Shown here: in pieces, positions 10,231 to 22,233 of the stretch
How the letters are laid out: every line of letters starts with the position of its first letter
How positions within the stretch are numbered: the stretch's first letter is position 1
Assembly (NCBI RefSeq): GCF_020921035.1
Contig: NC_063157.1
Coordinates: 21,035,015-21,099,014, forward strand
Direction of reading: 5' to 3'
Source of the DNA: Rhodamnia argentea
Lineage: Eukaryota; Streptophyta; Magnoliopsida; Myrtales; Myrtaceae
Length of the DNA: 64,000 nucleotides
The notes under the pieces: generated by a model
The model's input: the letters and a program-made list of their open reading frames with translations, nothing else
Told to the model about the DNA's origin: nothing
Database searches by the model: none
Program-made: the position numbers and the translations under genes

Positions 10231-12507
10231 TCTAATACAAACCACCAGTTTGAGCCCCACGGTCAATGGGAAAGACTGTCAAGTTTGTGCTTTTCCAATC
10301 TTCATCATCTTAAAATGTCGCTCAGCTCACGTCGTTTTTTTGTTAATTTCGAGCGGGGCATAGCCGGAGTTGTATGGATTATCGCTAGAGATGATGCAGT
10401 ACCTTCTATTACTATATGCCTGTGCGCGTGTAATAATTCAAACACATGATTGCAAGACATGACATGACATGATGTGTTTGAATTATTTGAATGATACAGG
10501 TTGACAGTGAAAGAGGGCAAAAGTAGGCACAGGAGCGTCACCATCAAGTGCTTTTTGCTTGATAAGTTTAATAGAGTTTAAAAAAAAATCAGGCAATCGC
10601 TTTCAATCTCGTCCATCGTATCACGCAACCAATTTTCCAATTCATCCCCGACGCATGCTGTTCGATTGGAGAGAACGCGTTTGTTCTTCTCACGTAAAGA
10701 AGTAAATCGATTCGGATTGAAACCGTAAAAAGCTCAGTGAATTCGAGATACCGAGTCTTCGTGTACATCCCGGCGGATTATTTGCTTTTGTGATAATTGA
10801 AAGGGAGTGCATGGGAAAAAATTAAATTCGATTTCTCGTACCAAAAAGTAAAAAATATTTTTCAGTTTATTTTTAGATTTTAGCCAAACATAAGAAAATA
10901 ATGTCATTTTTCAGAAAAAAAAAATAAATGGCTTCTTGAAAAATATTTTCCTGGAACATCATATTTTTTGCAACATGAATGGAGTTATTGATAAATAGCA
11001 GTTACTACTTGTCAAATCGAAACCTATTTACTGTTTGTCAAATCGAAACAAAGTCAATGGTTTACATATCTAGGGGGTAAATCAGTTATCATTTTATAAG
11101 TTATAAGATAAGTTATCAACGTCACTATTAGTAGAGTATCTCGAAACAATAATAGTAATGCAACTAGGAATTTACAGTGTTAAAATAATTATCTACTGCT
11201 TAAGCTATGAAAGTTTGACCGATGTTACCAGTAAAGCTTAAGAAGTTTTAAGAATAATTAGCAATCTAATCTTGGATTTAAGCAAGTTGAGATTGTTATT
11301 TCTTTGTTACTTCTGAGACAATTGACTGGACCATTGAGTTACAAATCATTTGTTACTTATAGATGATATTTCAAATTCACTATCTATTATTCAAATTTAC
11401 CTTGAACAGAACAAATTTCCGTTTCGTGACGCACAAAATGTTGAAAATATGCATTACAATTTCAATCGTGTGTTTGGTGCCCTCTTTGACGTCACCTAGG
11501 CCGACATGAGTGTTGTACCTAACAATAATTGAGCCGGGATAAATTAGAGGTCTATTTGCACCAAAATGTGATCATGCGGTGGACATGTGGTTAAAGCAAG
11601 ATGTATCGTTAAACATGTGACTAATCATCCACGATTAATGTCGGTAACAGTACTAGTGCATTTCGCTAATTGTCACCAATCTATTGCCGATATACGACGA
11701 TGAAAAGCCAACAATAATATATAAAGGTATCGATTAGTAAAGATCGTTGTTAGCCACGAAATTGGCACGCCCAATAATCGTCATTATCGGAGTTAGACGC
11801 TACATAATAGAGAAAAGGGATTAACACATACCCGGTTTAGAATACATCTTGATGCGGAAGGACAACGATTCCCGAAACCCAAGCGCTTCTCCTGTATTCC
11901 CTCTCGGTTATGCTGGTCAAATGAGACAACCGTCAAGAAACGAAAAGTTACGTTTTGATTTCCGCATTAGAGGGTTAGATAAGGGACTTAAGCCTATTTA
12001 TAAAGTTTCTAGCCACGGGCTCTCTTATCACGATTGGACCTAACTAGGCCCACACTAGTTAGCTTCACATTAAACTAATTAAGAATCCTTATACCTTATC
12101 TTACAGACCAATCTCTTAAATGGTAAAATGTAAATCCACATTAGAAAAATTATAACACGATAAGACATCAAAGTGTTGGAAGAAAGACTAAAACATTAAG
12201 ATACGGTTGCGAATTCGAAGACATTGGAAAATAGAGTGTTTGCGATCAGGGGACAGCCCACATGCGTGGTTCGTCCTTTAATCGACGAGCCAACTGTCAA
12301 TTTATTAAAAAAAAAAAACTGTCAATTTAAAAAGACAGAGAATGACATTAGGCGAAAGAGATTTCGCCGTGGGAGAAATTCGGACAAAATAGGTTTTGTC
12401 ACGTGCACAAAGTGACAAAAAAAAAAGGAAAAACTGACACCCAGCTAGCAATAAAGAGATCAGTGCTTACCATTCATCTGATTGTATCGATTCTTACTCG
12501 AACATCA

Positions 12508-13518
12508 ATGGCACACCAGCAACTTTCTTCGCAGTCCGCCATCGTGGGCGGGGAAGAAGATGATGAGGAAGCCATTGATGAACTCATTGCTTCACTTCCC
12601 CAAAGGAAAGGCGTGGTTCGTCCTTTCCAGTCCCTCTACCAAAACTTTTGGTGCCCCACCTACCTGCTTCCGAACGTGATTGGGTTCCAGCGGCACTTCC
12701 AAGCGAAACACAAGGACATACTCCTGGTTTCTCAGCCCAAATCAGGGACCACCTGGCTCAAGGCCCTGGTGTTCTCCGTCGTCAACCGCTCCCGCTTCGA
12801 CATCTTCAGCACGCCCTTGCTCACTTCCCACCCCCATCACCTCGTCCCTTTCTTCGAGTTCCAGCTGTATGGAAGCAACCCGAGGCCCGACCTCGACGGC
12901 CTGGCGGAGCCGAGGCTCTTCTCGACGCACATCCCTTACGCATCCTTGGCGGAGTGCGCCAAGCAGTCGGACTGCCGGATCATATACATCTGCCGGAACC
13001 CATTGGACACCGTGGTTTCCTCTTGGCACTTCTACCTTGAGATGGCGCGGTCGCAGGACCAGCCGGAGTGGTCCCTGGAAGAGCAATTCGAGACGTATTG
13101 CCAAGGAAAAACATCGTTCGGGCCCTTTTGGGAACACATGGTGGGGTATTGGAAGGAGAGCTTGGAGAGGCCACACAAGGTGTTGTTCCTCAAGTATGAG
13201 GACTTGAAGGAAGACATTGTAGGACAGCTGAAGAAGGTGGCCGGGTTCGTGGGGCTTCCCTTCACCGAGGTGGAAGAGGAGGGAGGTGTGATCCAACAGA
13301 TAGCCAAAATGTGTAGCCTGAAGACCCTCAAGGACCTGGAGGTCAACAAATCCGGCGAATTGCCGGCGATGATTATGAAGGTTGAGAAGAGAAGCTATTT
13401 CAGGAAAGGGGAGGTGGGCGATTGGGTCAACCATCTCACTCCTTCCATGGTGGATCGCCTCAGTAGCATCATGAAAGAGAAGATGAGCCCCTTTGGGTTA
13501 CAGTTCAACACACGTTAA
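12508..13518 (+). CDS. Cytosolic sulfotransferase SOT-2
   Basis: Predicted 336-residue PAPS-dependent soluble sulfotransferase in one exon. Motifs: PKSGTTWLK at residues 77-85 (5'-phosphosulfate loop), catalytic His141 in STHIPY, Arg163 and Ser171 in YICRNPLDTVVSSWHF (3'-phosphate contacts), and RKGEVGDW at 299-306. All key residues are present and the length is typical, so it is probably active; the acceptor is unknown. The frame is open upstream to 12403, but I place the start at MAHQQ because SOT-1, SOT-3 and the relic at 50691 all begin there after the same leader. The protein is identical to SOT-3, and the overlapping frames on both strands also read the same over most of the gene, so the two coding regions appear identical in DNA. 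Confidence 0.95.
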   Translation: MAHQQLSSQSAIVGGEEDDEEAIDELIASLPQRKGVVRPFQSLYQNFWCPTYLLPNVIGFQRHFQAKHKDILLVSQPKSGTTWLKALVFSVVNRSRFDIFSTPLLTSHPHHLVPFFEFQLYGSNPRPDLDGLAEPRLFSTHIPYASLAECAKQSDCRIIYICRNPLDTVVSSWHFYLEMARSQDQPEWSLEEQFETYCQGKTSFGPFWEHMVGYWKESLERPHKVLFLKYEDLKEDIVGQLKKVAGFVGLPFTEVEEEGGVIQQIAKMCSLKTLKDLEVNKSGELPAMIMKVEKRSYFRKGEVGDWVNHLTPSMVDRLSSIMKEKMSPFGLQFNTR

Positions 13519-13566
13519 GTGTTGATCACTTCCGCTTTCTCTGCGTGGGTGTGTGTGCCATTAGGA

Positions 13567-13835
13567 ATAAGCCAAGTTAATAATGGATGGATTTGCCGTT
13601 CATCCTTATTGGTGCAGTACAGAGAACTCAAGAATCCTTGACTTCTCTGTCGCACAAGTATTTTCATTTGATGCTGATCAGGTGTAAGGTGATTAGACTT
13701 CATGTGATCTACTGTGAAGTTGAGTGATAAGCCAAGTTAATAATGGATGGATCTGCCGTCCTCGTTATTGGTGCTGTACAGAGAACTCAAGAATCCTTGA
13801 CTCCTCTGTCGCCCAAGTATTTTATGCTTGAGTTG
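13567..13835. repeat. Direct repeat in the SOT-2 3' flank (160-bp period)
   Basis: A stretch beginning ataagccaagttaataatgg at 13567 recurs at 13727. About 105 bases are shared, including gagaactcaagaatccttgac and ctgtcgc. SOT-1 has only one such block after its stop, so the 3' region was duplicated within the SOT-2/SOT-3 lineage before the genes were copied. Confidence 0.75.
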
Positions 13836-14144
13836 GGTAGTTTCGTGTAAACTACTCCAACCCTGTAATGCTTGTACGTGTTGTCATATATGTAAAAAAT
13901 AATCCAAGTCTTTCTTTTCTTCCCTTAGTCTCGGATGAATTCATTTTCTCCTAAACCTTTAGCAAAGGATCGAACATATTTCTCTTTAGATCTAAAGTTT
14001 GAATCATATTGAGCTCCTTCTTTCAATGAAGGGAGACGACTCTTTAATTACAAGACTAATAATTGTGTGCTATTACTTCGCAGTTTCATTTAATAATAAT
14101 AAGACATTCGCGTCATTATGATTGACATTCACACACTTACTTTT

Positions 14145-14290
14145 AGCTCCGTTTGTTTTATGGAAAATAAATGATTTGGAAAACGTCATTCTAAAAGTGA
14201 TTACTTGTACGCTTAAAATAATAAGCCAACGAAAATATTTTTATTATCGAAAATAATTTATGTCCAAATATATGCATATACGATGAAATA
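14145..14290. repeat. MITE-like repeat, family F (unit A copy)
   Basis: It starts gctccgtttgttttatggaa and continues aataaatgatttgg, with inverted phrases such as cgaaaatatttttattatcg. It is duplicated with the unit at 22555-22700, where a few bases differ. Confidence 0.4.
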
Positions 14291-14476
14291 TTTCTCGTCG
14301 GAACCGTTAACCCGGCTGATAAATCCGAATCTTCCACCGTTATGATTTCTTTTTCCTGGTTTCTCCTACGTCTTGCCATTTTCAGAAGAGATCTCAGGCC
14401 ACAAAATCAAGAAGCACAGACGTTTTACTGTCGTCCAGGGCCTTCATCGGCCCCATCGATTACTTGCGAGGTCACC

Positions 14477-15054
14477 TGTGATGTCCTGAAAATTTGATGT
14501 CTGTAAAAAAAATTATAAATTCCAACGTGGAAAATAAAATTTGGATTTTGAGGATTTAAAGACGATGATTGATTGTTAGGGACATCTGTCGGGAGAAAGT
14601 CAAGTTTGAATTGTCAAACGTTGACTCGTAGTGTCGAGACCCTTTGCATGCAAATTCAGACTTGTCCGAATCCTACATGCCAAAATTCTAATTTTACCCT
14701 CAGTCGATTGAGCCAAATGACTATCGATACCCATTTTGTCGAATTATCAATTTGTCCTTAGATTTTATGCATATAAGACAAAATCATTAAATTAGTTTTG
14801 ATTTTTGGGCCCCACTCTTTCTCTTTTTTTGACCGAAACTCCATTTCCCCATTCTCTCTCTCTCTCTCTGTGCCAACCCACGTGATTTTCCCCTTCCCCA
14901 AGTTTTATTTTTGACTTTTCTTCTCTCTCTCTCTTCCCTCGTTCTTCACGCCACCAGAACCTCTCTCCACGTGAACACCCATCCCATCTTCTCTCTCTCC
15001 CATTAATTCCCCCTCTCTCTCCTTCTGTCGATTGCGACAACCTCCCCCACTGTG
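14477..15054. mobile_element. LTR-like sequence, 5' part only (unit A copy)
   Basis: It begins with tgtgatgtcctgaaaatt after ggtcacc. It matches the start of the longer LTR-like sequence at 23525 (tgtgacgccccgaaaatt) and ends abruptly at the duplication junction. A Ty3/Gypsy-type LTR start is my best guess. It is an incomplete fossil with no coding region. Confidence 0.4.
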
Positions 15055-15072
15055 TTGCTTTCTTGGGGCTAA

Positions 15073-15405
15073 TACAAAGATTTAATATTGCAAAAAATTC
15101 TACAATAATATATTTTTGATAAATTTATCTTAAATTAATTTTTTAACTACTGAAAATCTTAAATTAATATACTTATGATAAATTTACTTTCCTTTGCCAT
15201 TTATTAAATTGAATTAATACCACGAAAAATCTCAAATTATTATAAATGTGACAAATGGATGGTAAAAACCTCAACTACACACGGTATCCAACTTGGTAAT
15301 TTGACGGTAAAATTCAATGAAAATGAAAACATGATAAATTTATCACAAATGTACTAATATGAGTATTTAATACATTTATCACTAATGTACCAGTTTGAAT
15401 TTTTT
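15073..15405. mobile_element. MITE-like element, family B (unit B copy)
   Basis: This is the duplicate of 9895-10230, with the same repeated gataaatttac and aatttatcacaaatgtac phrases and a few substitutions. It is non-coding. Confidence 0.45.
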
Positions 15406-16900
15406 TCAAGATTTTAACTCTAATACAAACCACCAGTTTAAGCCCCACGGTTAATGGGAAAGACTGTCAAGTTTGTGCTTTTCCAATCTTCATCATCTTA
15501 AAATGTCGCTCAGCTCACGTCGTTTTTTTGTTAATTTCGAGCGGGGTATAGCCGGAGTTGTATGGATTATCGCTAGAGATGATGCAGTACCTTCTATTAC
15601 TATCTGCATGTGCACGTGTAATAATTCAAACACATGATTGCACGACACGACATGACATGACATGACATGACGTGTTTGAATTATTTGAATGATACAAGTT
15701 GACAGTGAAAGAGGGCAAAAGGAGGCACAGGAGCGTCACCATCAAGTGCCTTTTGCTTGATAAGTTTAATAGAGTTTAAAAAAAAATCACGCAATCGCTT
15801 TCAATCTCGTCCATCGTATCACACAACCAATTTTCCAATTCGTCCCCGACGCATGCTGTTCGATTGGAGAGAACGCGTTTGTTCTTCTCACGTAAAGAAG
15901 TAAATCGATTCGGATTGAAACCGTAAAAAGCTCAGTGAATTCGAGATACCGAGTCTTCGTGCACATCCCGGCGGATTATTTGCTTTTGTGATAATTGAAA
16001 GGGAGTGCATGGGAAAAAATTAAATTCGATTTCTCGTACCAAAAAGTAAAAAATATTTTTCAGTTTATTTTTAGATTTTAGCCAAACATAAGAAAATAAT
16101 GTCATTTTTCAGAAAAAATAATGACTTCTTGAAAAATATTTTCCTAGAACATCATATTTTTCGCAACATGAATGGAGTTATTGATAAATAGCAGTTACTA
16201 CTTGTCAAATCGAAACCTATTTACTGTTTGTCAAATCGAAACAAAGTCAATGGTTTACATATCTAGGGGGTAAATCAGTTATCATTTTATAAGTTATAAG
16301 ATAAGTTGTCAACGTCACTATTAGTAGAGTATCTCGAAACAATAATAGTAATGCAACTAGGAATTTACAGTGTTAAAATAATTATCTACTGCTTAAGCTA
16401 TGAAAGTTTGACCGATGTTACCGGTAAAGCTTAAGAAGTTTTAAGAATAATTAGCAATCTAATCTTGGATTTAAGCAAGTTGAGATTGTTATTTCTTTGT
16501 TACTTTACGGACAATTGACTGGACCATTGAGTTACAAATCATTTGTTACTTATAGATCATATTTCAAATTCACTATCTATTATTCAAATTTACCTTGAAT
16601 AGAACAAATTTCCGTTTCGTGACGCACAAAATATTGAAAATATGCATTACAATTTCAATCGTGTGTTTGGTGCCCTCTTTGACGTCACCTAGGCCGACAT
16701 GAGTGTTGTACCTAACAATAATTGAGCCGGGATAAATTAGAGGTCTATTTGCACCAAAATGTGATCATGCGGTGGACATGTGGTTAAAGCAAGATGTATC
16801 GTTAAACATGTGACTAATCATCCACGATAAATGTCGGTAACAGTACTAGTGCATTTCACTAATTGTCACCAATCTATTGCCGATATACGACGATGAAAAG

Positions 16901-19900
16901 TGTCGCGACCTTAAAAAAAAAATTAATTTTTCAGGCTAATGGATTATCGGGTTAATTTTGATGACTAACCTAATACGAACTCTCTCAAGCCCTACCAAAT
17001 CGCAACTTTGGTTAACTATAATGATTTAGGATTCGGAGTCGCCATTAACCATTTTGGATAGGTTGATTAGAAACCTAAATAAAAATAGTGGGAAGACTAT
17101 TCTTATTTCTACGAACCGGAGATTGTGGATTCGGGGACTTGATTACATTAACTAATTAAAGCTAATGCCCTTTCGGTACCTTAATTTCATGAAATGTCCT
17201 AGGTTGGCAACTCAAGTTTGATTGAATTCACAAGGAGCTTTTCAAGTTCAAGTGAGGTTTTTTTTTTATGTTTTCACTTTCTTAGAATGAATTCAATGCG
17301 TAACATGCGAAGGCTAAAATACGTGCCGAATTTGTATGACTAAATTAAGTAATGCTAACAACATCAAATTAAAGTGGAATGCAAGGCAACATGCAGACAA
17401 TTATGCAAACATTTGGAGACCGTAACATGCAAGATGTTAAGTCAAGGTTTCCCTATATGCAACAATTAACTACTTAATTAAAACATGCAATATGGCACAA
17501 CATTTACGTAATATGAAATAACATGCAAGATAATGAACTTGAACAAACATGATATGCCAATGACATGAACATGTGACATAACAAAATAATGATTTTAAAA
17601 AAATAAGATGAATGAATATGCAATTTTCAAAAAAATATGGTATATGATGTTGGTGATATTCAAAATACGCCAATGAACAACATATGATATAAAAGTATGA
17701 CAAGCGATATGCGAGATATGATTTTTCTAAAAAATATGATATGAGAAAGATATGCAAAGATAGCAAGATATATGCAGGAGATACGCATGGAAACACGAGA
17801 TATGCAATGAGGCATATTTTTTGTATTTTTTCGTGAATAAGATAAGATATGCATGAAATCACATAAGACGACATGAGATATGACGGGAACGTGATGAGAT
17901 ACTCTAAATATGCATAAAATGATGCAAAATGGCATGAACTGATCTTTTGTATTTTTACATGAATTTTCCCCAATATGAGAGATGCATGAAATAAATGAAG
18001 TGCATGATACCTTTAAATATGGAATGCAAGATTAGGGATATTCGAAAATATGCAGTGGATATGCAAGATATGCATAAAATTAGAAATATGCGCGAAAATG
18101 ACGTGAGATGTTCAGGATATGCTAAATATGCAATGAGATAATGTGAGATATGCATGACAAAATTCTCCGATTTCTGTTCCCTTTCTTTTGAATTTTTGGC
18201 CGGATTAAAAATATTCTGATTTGATTCTCTTTACCTAAATTTTCAAGATAAACTTAATGAGATAAAGTTTTTAGGAAACCTTATCTTCCTAAAGATTTAA
18301 TCGGACATGATTTATAAGAAACCATATCTCACTAATTTTTAGGATTCTTTTTTAAGTTTATCGGGAAATTTAAATCAAACAAGAGCTCAATCAATTGCAG
18401 AATATCAATCCAATCATATAATTCAAGATAGCGATCCAGATCAAACCAAATCAAATCCTATTCTCTCGTAATTTTCGAAAAAAGGATATTCATAAATCTA
18501 AATTCTGCTTTTTGAAGATAGCGAATCGGATCTAAACGGCGATAGATCAGATTAACTAAATTCCCATCTTTAATAAGTTGGAGGGTCGTATCCGAATGGC
18601 AACGGACAAGTTTATCCAACTTAACATAGATGTTGCCTACTAGGAAATAAAATTTCCTAATTTAGATTTAGATTTTTTTTATTCTGAAAATATATCCAAT
18701 GAATCCAATTAAACCCGATTTTCAAAATCCATGATAAAAATTAGGGTTTTGATTTGCAAAACTTGCTCCTTGAATTTTTTTCAAAATTTTATGTGTTCAT
18801 GCCGAAGAACAACAAGTAGACGGCTTTCAATCCATGCACAACAGCATCTAAAACGAGTAAAATACTTACCTTTATGCTCCCGCAAAGATCTGCATGGTTA
18901 GTGACATAAATAACAAAAAAAAAAAACAGCTTGATTTGGATCAAAACAGCATGTGGACTATGCAGAAACAGCATTGGAACAACAACAAACAGCAGATAAA
19001 GTACTCTAAAACATGCTTAAATTAACCCTAAGTGTGCAAGAGTATTACCTTGAATTGCTCGAGAAAAATCTGCACGCACAAGCCGTGGGATCCGCCCAAA
19101 AATCACTTCCAAACGGTGCTGTCTCAAGTGCTGATTTGCGGGAGAATTGACCTGCGGACAGCGAGAACAAGTTGGACCAATTTGGAGCAGAAACGGCACT
19201 GGGCAGCGGCAACCAAACTCAAGCACCGAATAACGAGACAATTAGGTGCCAAATTGCCACACATGAAGACCCCGGACCGTAGCCGAAGAGAAGACCAAAC
19301 AAGAGTGAGAATAAGTGTGAACGGCGGCCGGACCGAGGGTGCAACGGCGGCAATCGAGCAAGCTTAGCCGAGCGGTGGTAGTTGGAAGCGGATGCAACGT
19401 CGAGGCCGGTGCCGAATTGGGCAAAGACGACGTCAAATCTGGATCCGGGTTCAAGCAAGGAGTCGTCAACTCACGTCAAGCTTTGTGGACGATCGAGCGA
19501 TGGGAGGAATTATGTGTTATTAGAAAACCTAAGTCTCCCTCTTTGCTCTCTAATCTTCACGTGAGCAAGGAACTCGACTTTCTCGAATGTGTTAATGCCT
19601 CCACCTTTTTGAACGACGCCCACACACATATATATATATAGATAAAGCCTAGGGTTTCGTTCAACTAAAAGGCTAATCTTCAGTATATCTCTTTTGCAAT
19701 CAATATCCTTATCCTTTATTTTATTGCAATCAAGATCTTAAGGATTATTTTAAATTGGATTGAATAATGCAAACCTCCAAGTCCTACACCTCACTTGCAT
19801 ATAGACATATTATATCCATGGGCTTGGTCAAATTTTAAACAACATGGACTTGGTCTTGTTCAATAAAGCCAAAACTCCTATTTTTGCCTACAATTTTTGA

Positions 19901-20130
19901 ACACCATCTCCCCACTGCAGGTGTGCCAAATTTCTGATGGGTTCTTGATCGATCCACACATCCATTTTAGGTGTGCTTACGCCGCCGGTCCATATAAGAT
20001 GCAAAATGTAATGCATGTTAAATTAAATTGAATATGCTATGCATGAAAAAAAAATTTGTGAGAACTAGCTCAATTCTCATTTTATGCTTAAATGAATGAT
20101 TTTCTGAAAATCAAAATTTAGGTGTCAACA
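16901..20130 (+). mobile_element. Solo LTR, Ty3/Gypsy, probably Tat/Ogre type
   Basis: The element starts tgtcgcgacc and ends ggtgtcaaca (TG...CA ends). It is bounded by perfect 5-bp target duplications aaaag at 16896-16900 and 20131-20135. Unit A keeps the empty site (gatgaaaagccaac at 11700), which proves the insertion. It is 3230 bp long, with no second copy of its ends inside and no gag or pol sequence, so it is a solo LTR. The start and the phrase gattcggagtcgcc near 17030 recall long Tat/Ogre LTRs; lineage is from memory. A low-complexity stretch dominated by atatgca words lies at about 17340-18170. Insertion is younger than the duplication, or was polymorphic when it happened. Confidence 0.85.
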
Positions 20131-20909
20131 AAAAGCTAACAATAATATATAAGGGTATCGATTAGTAAAGATCGATTTGTTAGCCACGAAATTGGCACGC
20201 CCAATAATCGTCATTATCGGAGTTAGACGCTACATAATAGAGAAAAGGGATTAACACATACCCGGTTTAGAATACATCTTGATGCGGAAGGACAACGATT
20301 CCCGAAACCCAAGCGCTTCTCCTATATTCCCTCTCGGTTATGCTGGTCAAATGAGATAACCGTCAAGAAACGAAAAGGTACGTTTTGATTTCCGCATTAG
20401 AGGGTTAGATAAGGGACTTATGCCTATTTATAAAGTTTCTAGCCACGGGTTCTCTTATCACGATTGGACCTAACTAGGCCCACACTAGTTAGCTTCACAT
20501 TAAACTAATTAAGAATCCTTATACCTTATCTTACGGACCAATCTCTTAAATGGTAAAATGTAAATCCACATTAGAAAAATTATTACACGATAAGACATCA
20601 AAGTGTTGGAAGAAAGACTAAAACATTAAGATACGGTTGCGAATTCGAAGACATTGGAAAATAGAGTGTTTGCAATCATGGGACTGCCCACATGCGTGGT
20701 TCGTCCTTTAATCGACGAGCCAACTGTCAATTTAAAATGACAGAATGACATTAGGCGAAAGAGATTTCGCCGTGGGAGAAATTCGGACAAAATAGGTTTT
20801 GTCACGTGCACAAAGTGACAAAAAAAAATGAAAAACTGACACTCAGCTAGCAATAAAGAGATCAGTGCTTACCACTCATCTGATTGTATCGATTCTGACT
20901 CGAACATCA

Positions 20910-21920
20910 ATGGCACACCAGCAACTTTCTTCGCAGTCCGCCATCGTGGGCGGGGAAGAAGATGATGAGGAAGCCATTGATGAACTCATTGCTTCACTTC
21001 CCCAAAGGAAAGGCGTGGTTCGTCCTTTCCAGTCCCTCTACCAAAACTTTTGGTGCCCCACCTACCTGCTTCCGAACGTGATTGGGTTCCAGCGGCACTT
21101 CCAAGCGAAACACAAGGACATACTCCTGGTTTCTCAGCCCAAATCAGGGACCACCTGGCTCAAGGCCCTGGTGTTCTCCGTCGTCAACCGCTCCCGCTTC
21201 GACATCTTCAGCACGCCCTTGCTCACTTCCCACCCCCATCACCTCGTCCCTTTCTTCGAGTTCCAGCTGTATGGAAGCAACCCGAGGCCCGACCTCGACG
21301 GCCTGGCGGAGCCGAGGCTCTTCTCGACGCACATCCCTTACGCATCCTTGGCGGAGTGCGCCAAGCAGTCGGACTGCCGGATCATATACATCTGCCGGAA
21401 CCCATTGGACACCGTGGTTTCCTCTTGGCACTTCTACCTTGAGATGGCGCGGTCGCAGGACCAGCCGGAGTGGTCCCTGGAAGAGCAATTCGAGACGTAT
21501 TGCCAAGGAAAAACATCGTTCGGGCCCTTTTGGGAACACATGGTGGGGTATTGGAAGGAGAGCTTGGAGAGGCCACACAAGGTGTTGTTCCTCAAGTATG
21601 AGGACTTGAAGGAAGACATTGTAGGACAGCTGAAGAAGGTGGCCGGGTTCGTGGGGCTTCCCTTCACCGAGGTGGAAGAGGAGGGAGGTGTGATCCAACA
21701 GATAGCCAAAATGTGTAGCCTGAAGACCCTCAAGGACCTGGAGGTCAACAAATCCGGCGAATTGCCGGCGATGATTATGAAGGTTGAGAAGAGAAGCTAT
21801 TTCAGGAAAGGGGAGGTGGGCGATTGGGTCAACCATCTCACTCCTTCCATGGTGGATCGCCTCAGTAGCATCATGAAAGAGAAGATGAGCCCCTTTGGGT
21901 TACAGTTCAACACACGTTAA
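20910..21920 (+). CDS. Cytosolic sulfotransferase SOT-3
   Basis: A 336-residue, single-exon enzyme with the same protein sequence as SOT-2, so the same motifs apply: PKSGTTWLK loop, catalytic His141, Arg163/Ser171 and RKGEVGDW. It lies in duplication unit B with the same leader (gatcagtgcttaccactcatc) and 3' flank. The solo LTR ends 780 bp upstream of the start codon, so SOT-3 may be expressed differently from SOT-2 despite making the same protein. No coding difference from SOT-2 was found by eye, while the flanks differ at 1-2% of sites. Confidence 0.95.
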   Translation: MAHQQLSSQSAIVGGEEDDEEAIDELIASLPQRKGVVRPFQSLYQNFWCPTYLLPNVIGFQRHFQAKHKDILLVSQPKSGTTWLKALVFSVVNRSRFDIFSTPLLTSHPHHLVPFFEFQLYGSNPRPDLDGLAEPRLFSTHIPYASLAECAKQSDCRIIYICRNPLDTVVSSWHFYLEMARSQDQPEWSLEEQFETYCQGKTSFGPFWEHMVGYWKESLERPHKVLFLKYEDLKEDIVGQLKKVAGFVGLPFTEVEEEGGVIQQIAKMCSLKTLKDLEVNKSGELPAMIMKVEKRSYFRKGEVGDWVNHLTPSMVDRLSSIMKEKMSPFGLQFNTR

Positions 21921-21964
21921 GTGTTGATCACTTCCGCTTTCTCTGCGTGCGTGTGCCATTAGGA

Positions 21965-22233
21965 ATAAGCCAAGTTAATAATGGATGGATTTGCCGTTCA
22001 TCCTTATTGGTGCAGTACAGAGAACTCAAGAATCCTTGACTTCTCTGTCGCACAAGTATTTTCATTTGATGCTGATCAGGTGTAAGGTGATTAGACTTCA
22101 TGTGATCTACTGTGAAGTTGAGTGATAAGCCAAGTTAATAATGGATGGATCTGCCGTCCTCGTTATTGGTGCTGTACAGAGAACTCAAGAATCCTTGACT
22201 CCTCTGTCGCCCAAGTATTTTATGCTTGAGTTG
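21965..22233. repeat. Direct repeat in the SOT-3 3' flank (160-bp period)
   Basis: It has the same arrangement as after SOT-2: ataagccaagttaataatgg at 21965 and again at 22125. Confidence 0.75.

Larger units (their letters stand above)
9877..15054 (+). repeat. Direct duplication, unit A (carries SOT-2)
   Basis: The sequence from ttgctttcttggggct (9877) to cccactgtg (15054) recurs in unit B, 15055-24128. The same pentamer, ctgtg, stands just before the unit (9872-9876), at the junction (15050-15054) and at the far end (24124-24128), as expected for a tandem duplication through microhomology. Unit A lacks the 3.2-kb LTR, a 33-bp piece near 14310 (removed between gtt repeats) and about 0.6 kb found in unit B at 22877-23485. 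Non-coding parts differ from unit B at roughly 1-3% of sites by eye. Confidence 0.9.

Noticed and set aside
12403-12507. Upstream in-frame extension of SOT-2 (35 extra residues)
   Set aside because: The extension is shorter and different in SOT-3 and the other copies, while all start at MAHQQ after the same leader.
12742-13434. 230-residue minus-strand frame inside SOT-2 (also in SOT-3 at 21144-21836)
   Set aside because: Shadow of the GC-rich sulfotransferase coding frame; the plus-strand frame carries all family motifs.
17470-17973. 167-residue minus-strand frame
   Set aside because: It arises from the atatgca low-complexity tract in the solo LTR; the translated sequence is hydrophobic low-complexity.
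16901-20130. Complete retrotransposon with two LTRs
   Set aside because: The terminal sequence is not repeated inside, and no gag, protease, integrase or reverse-transcriptase sequence is visible, so it is called a solo LTR.
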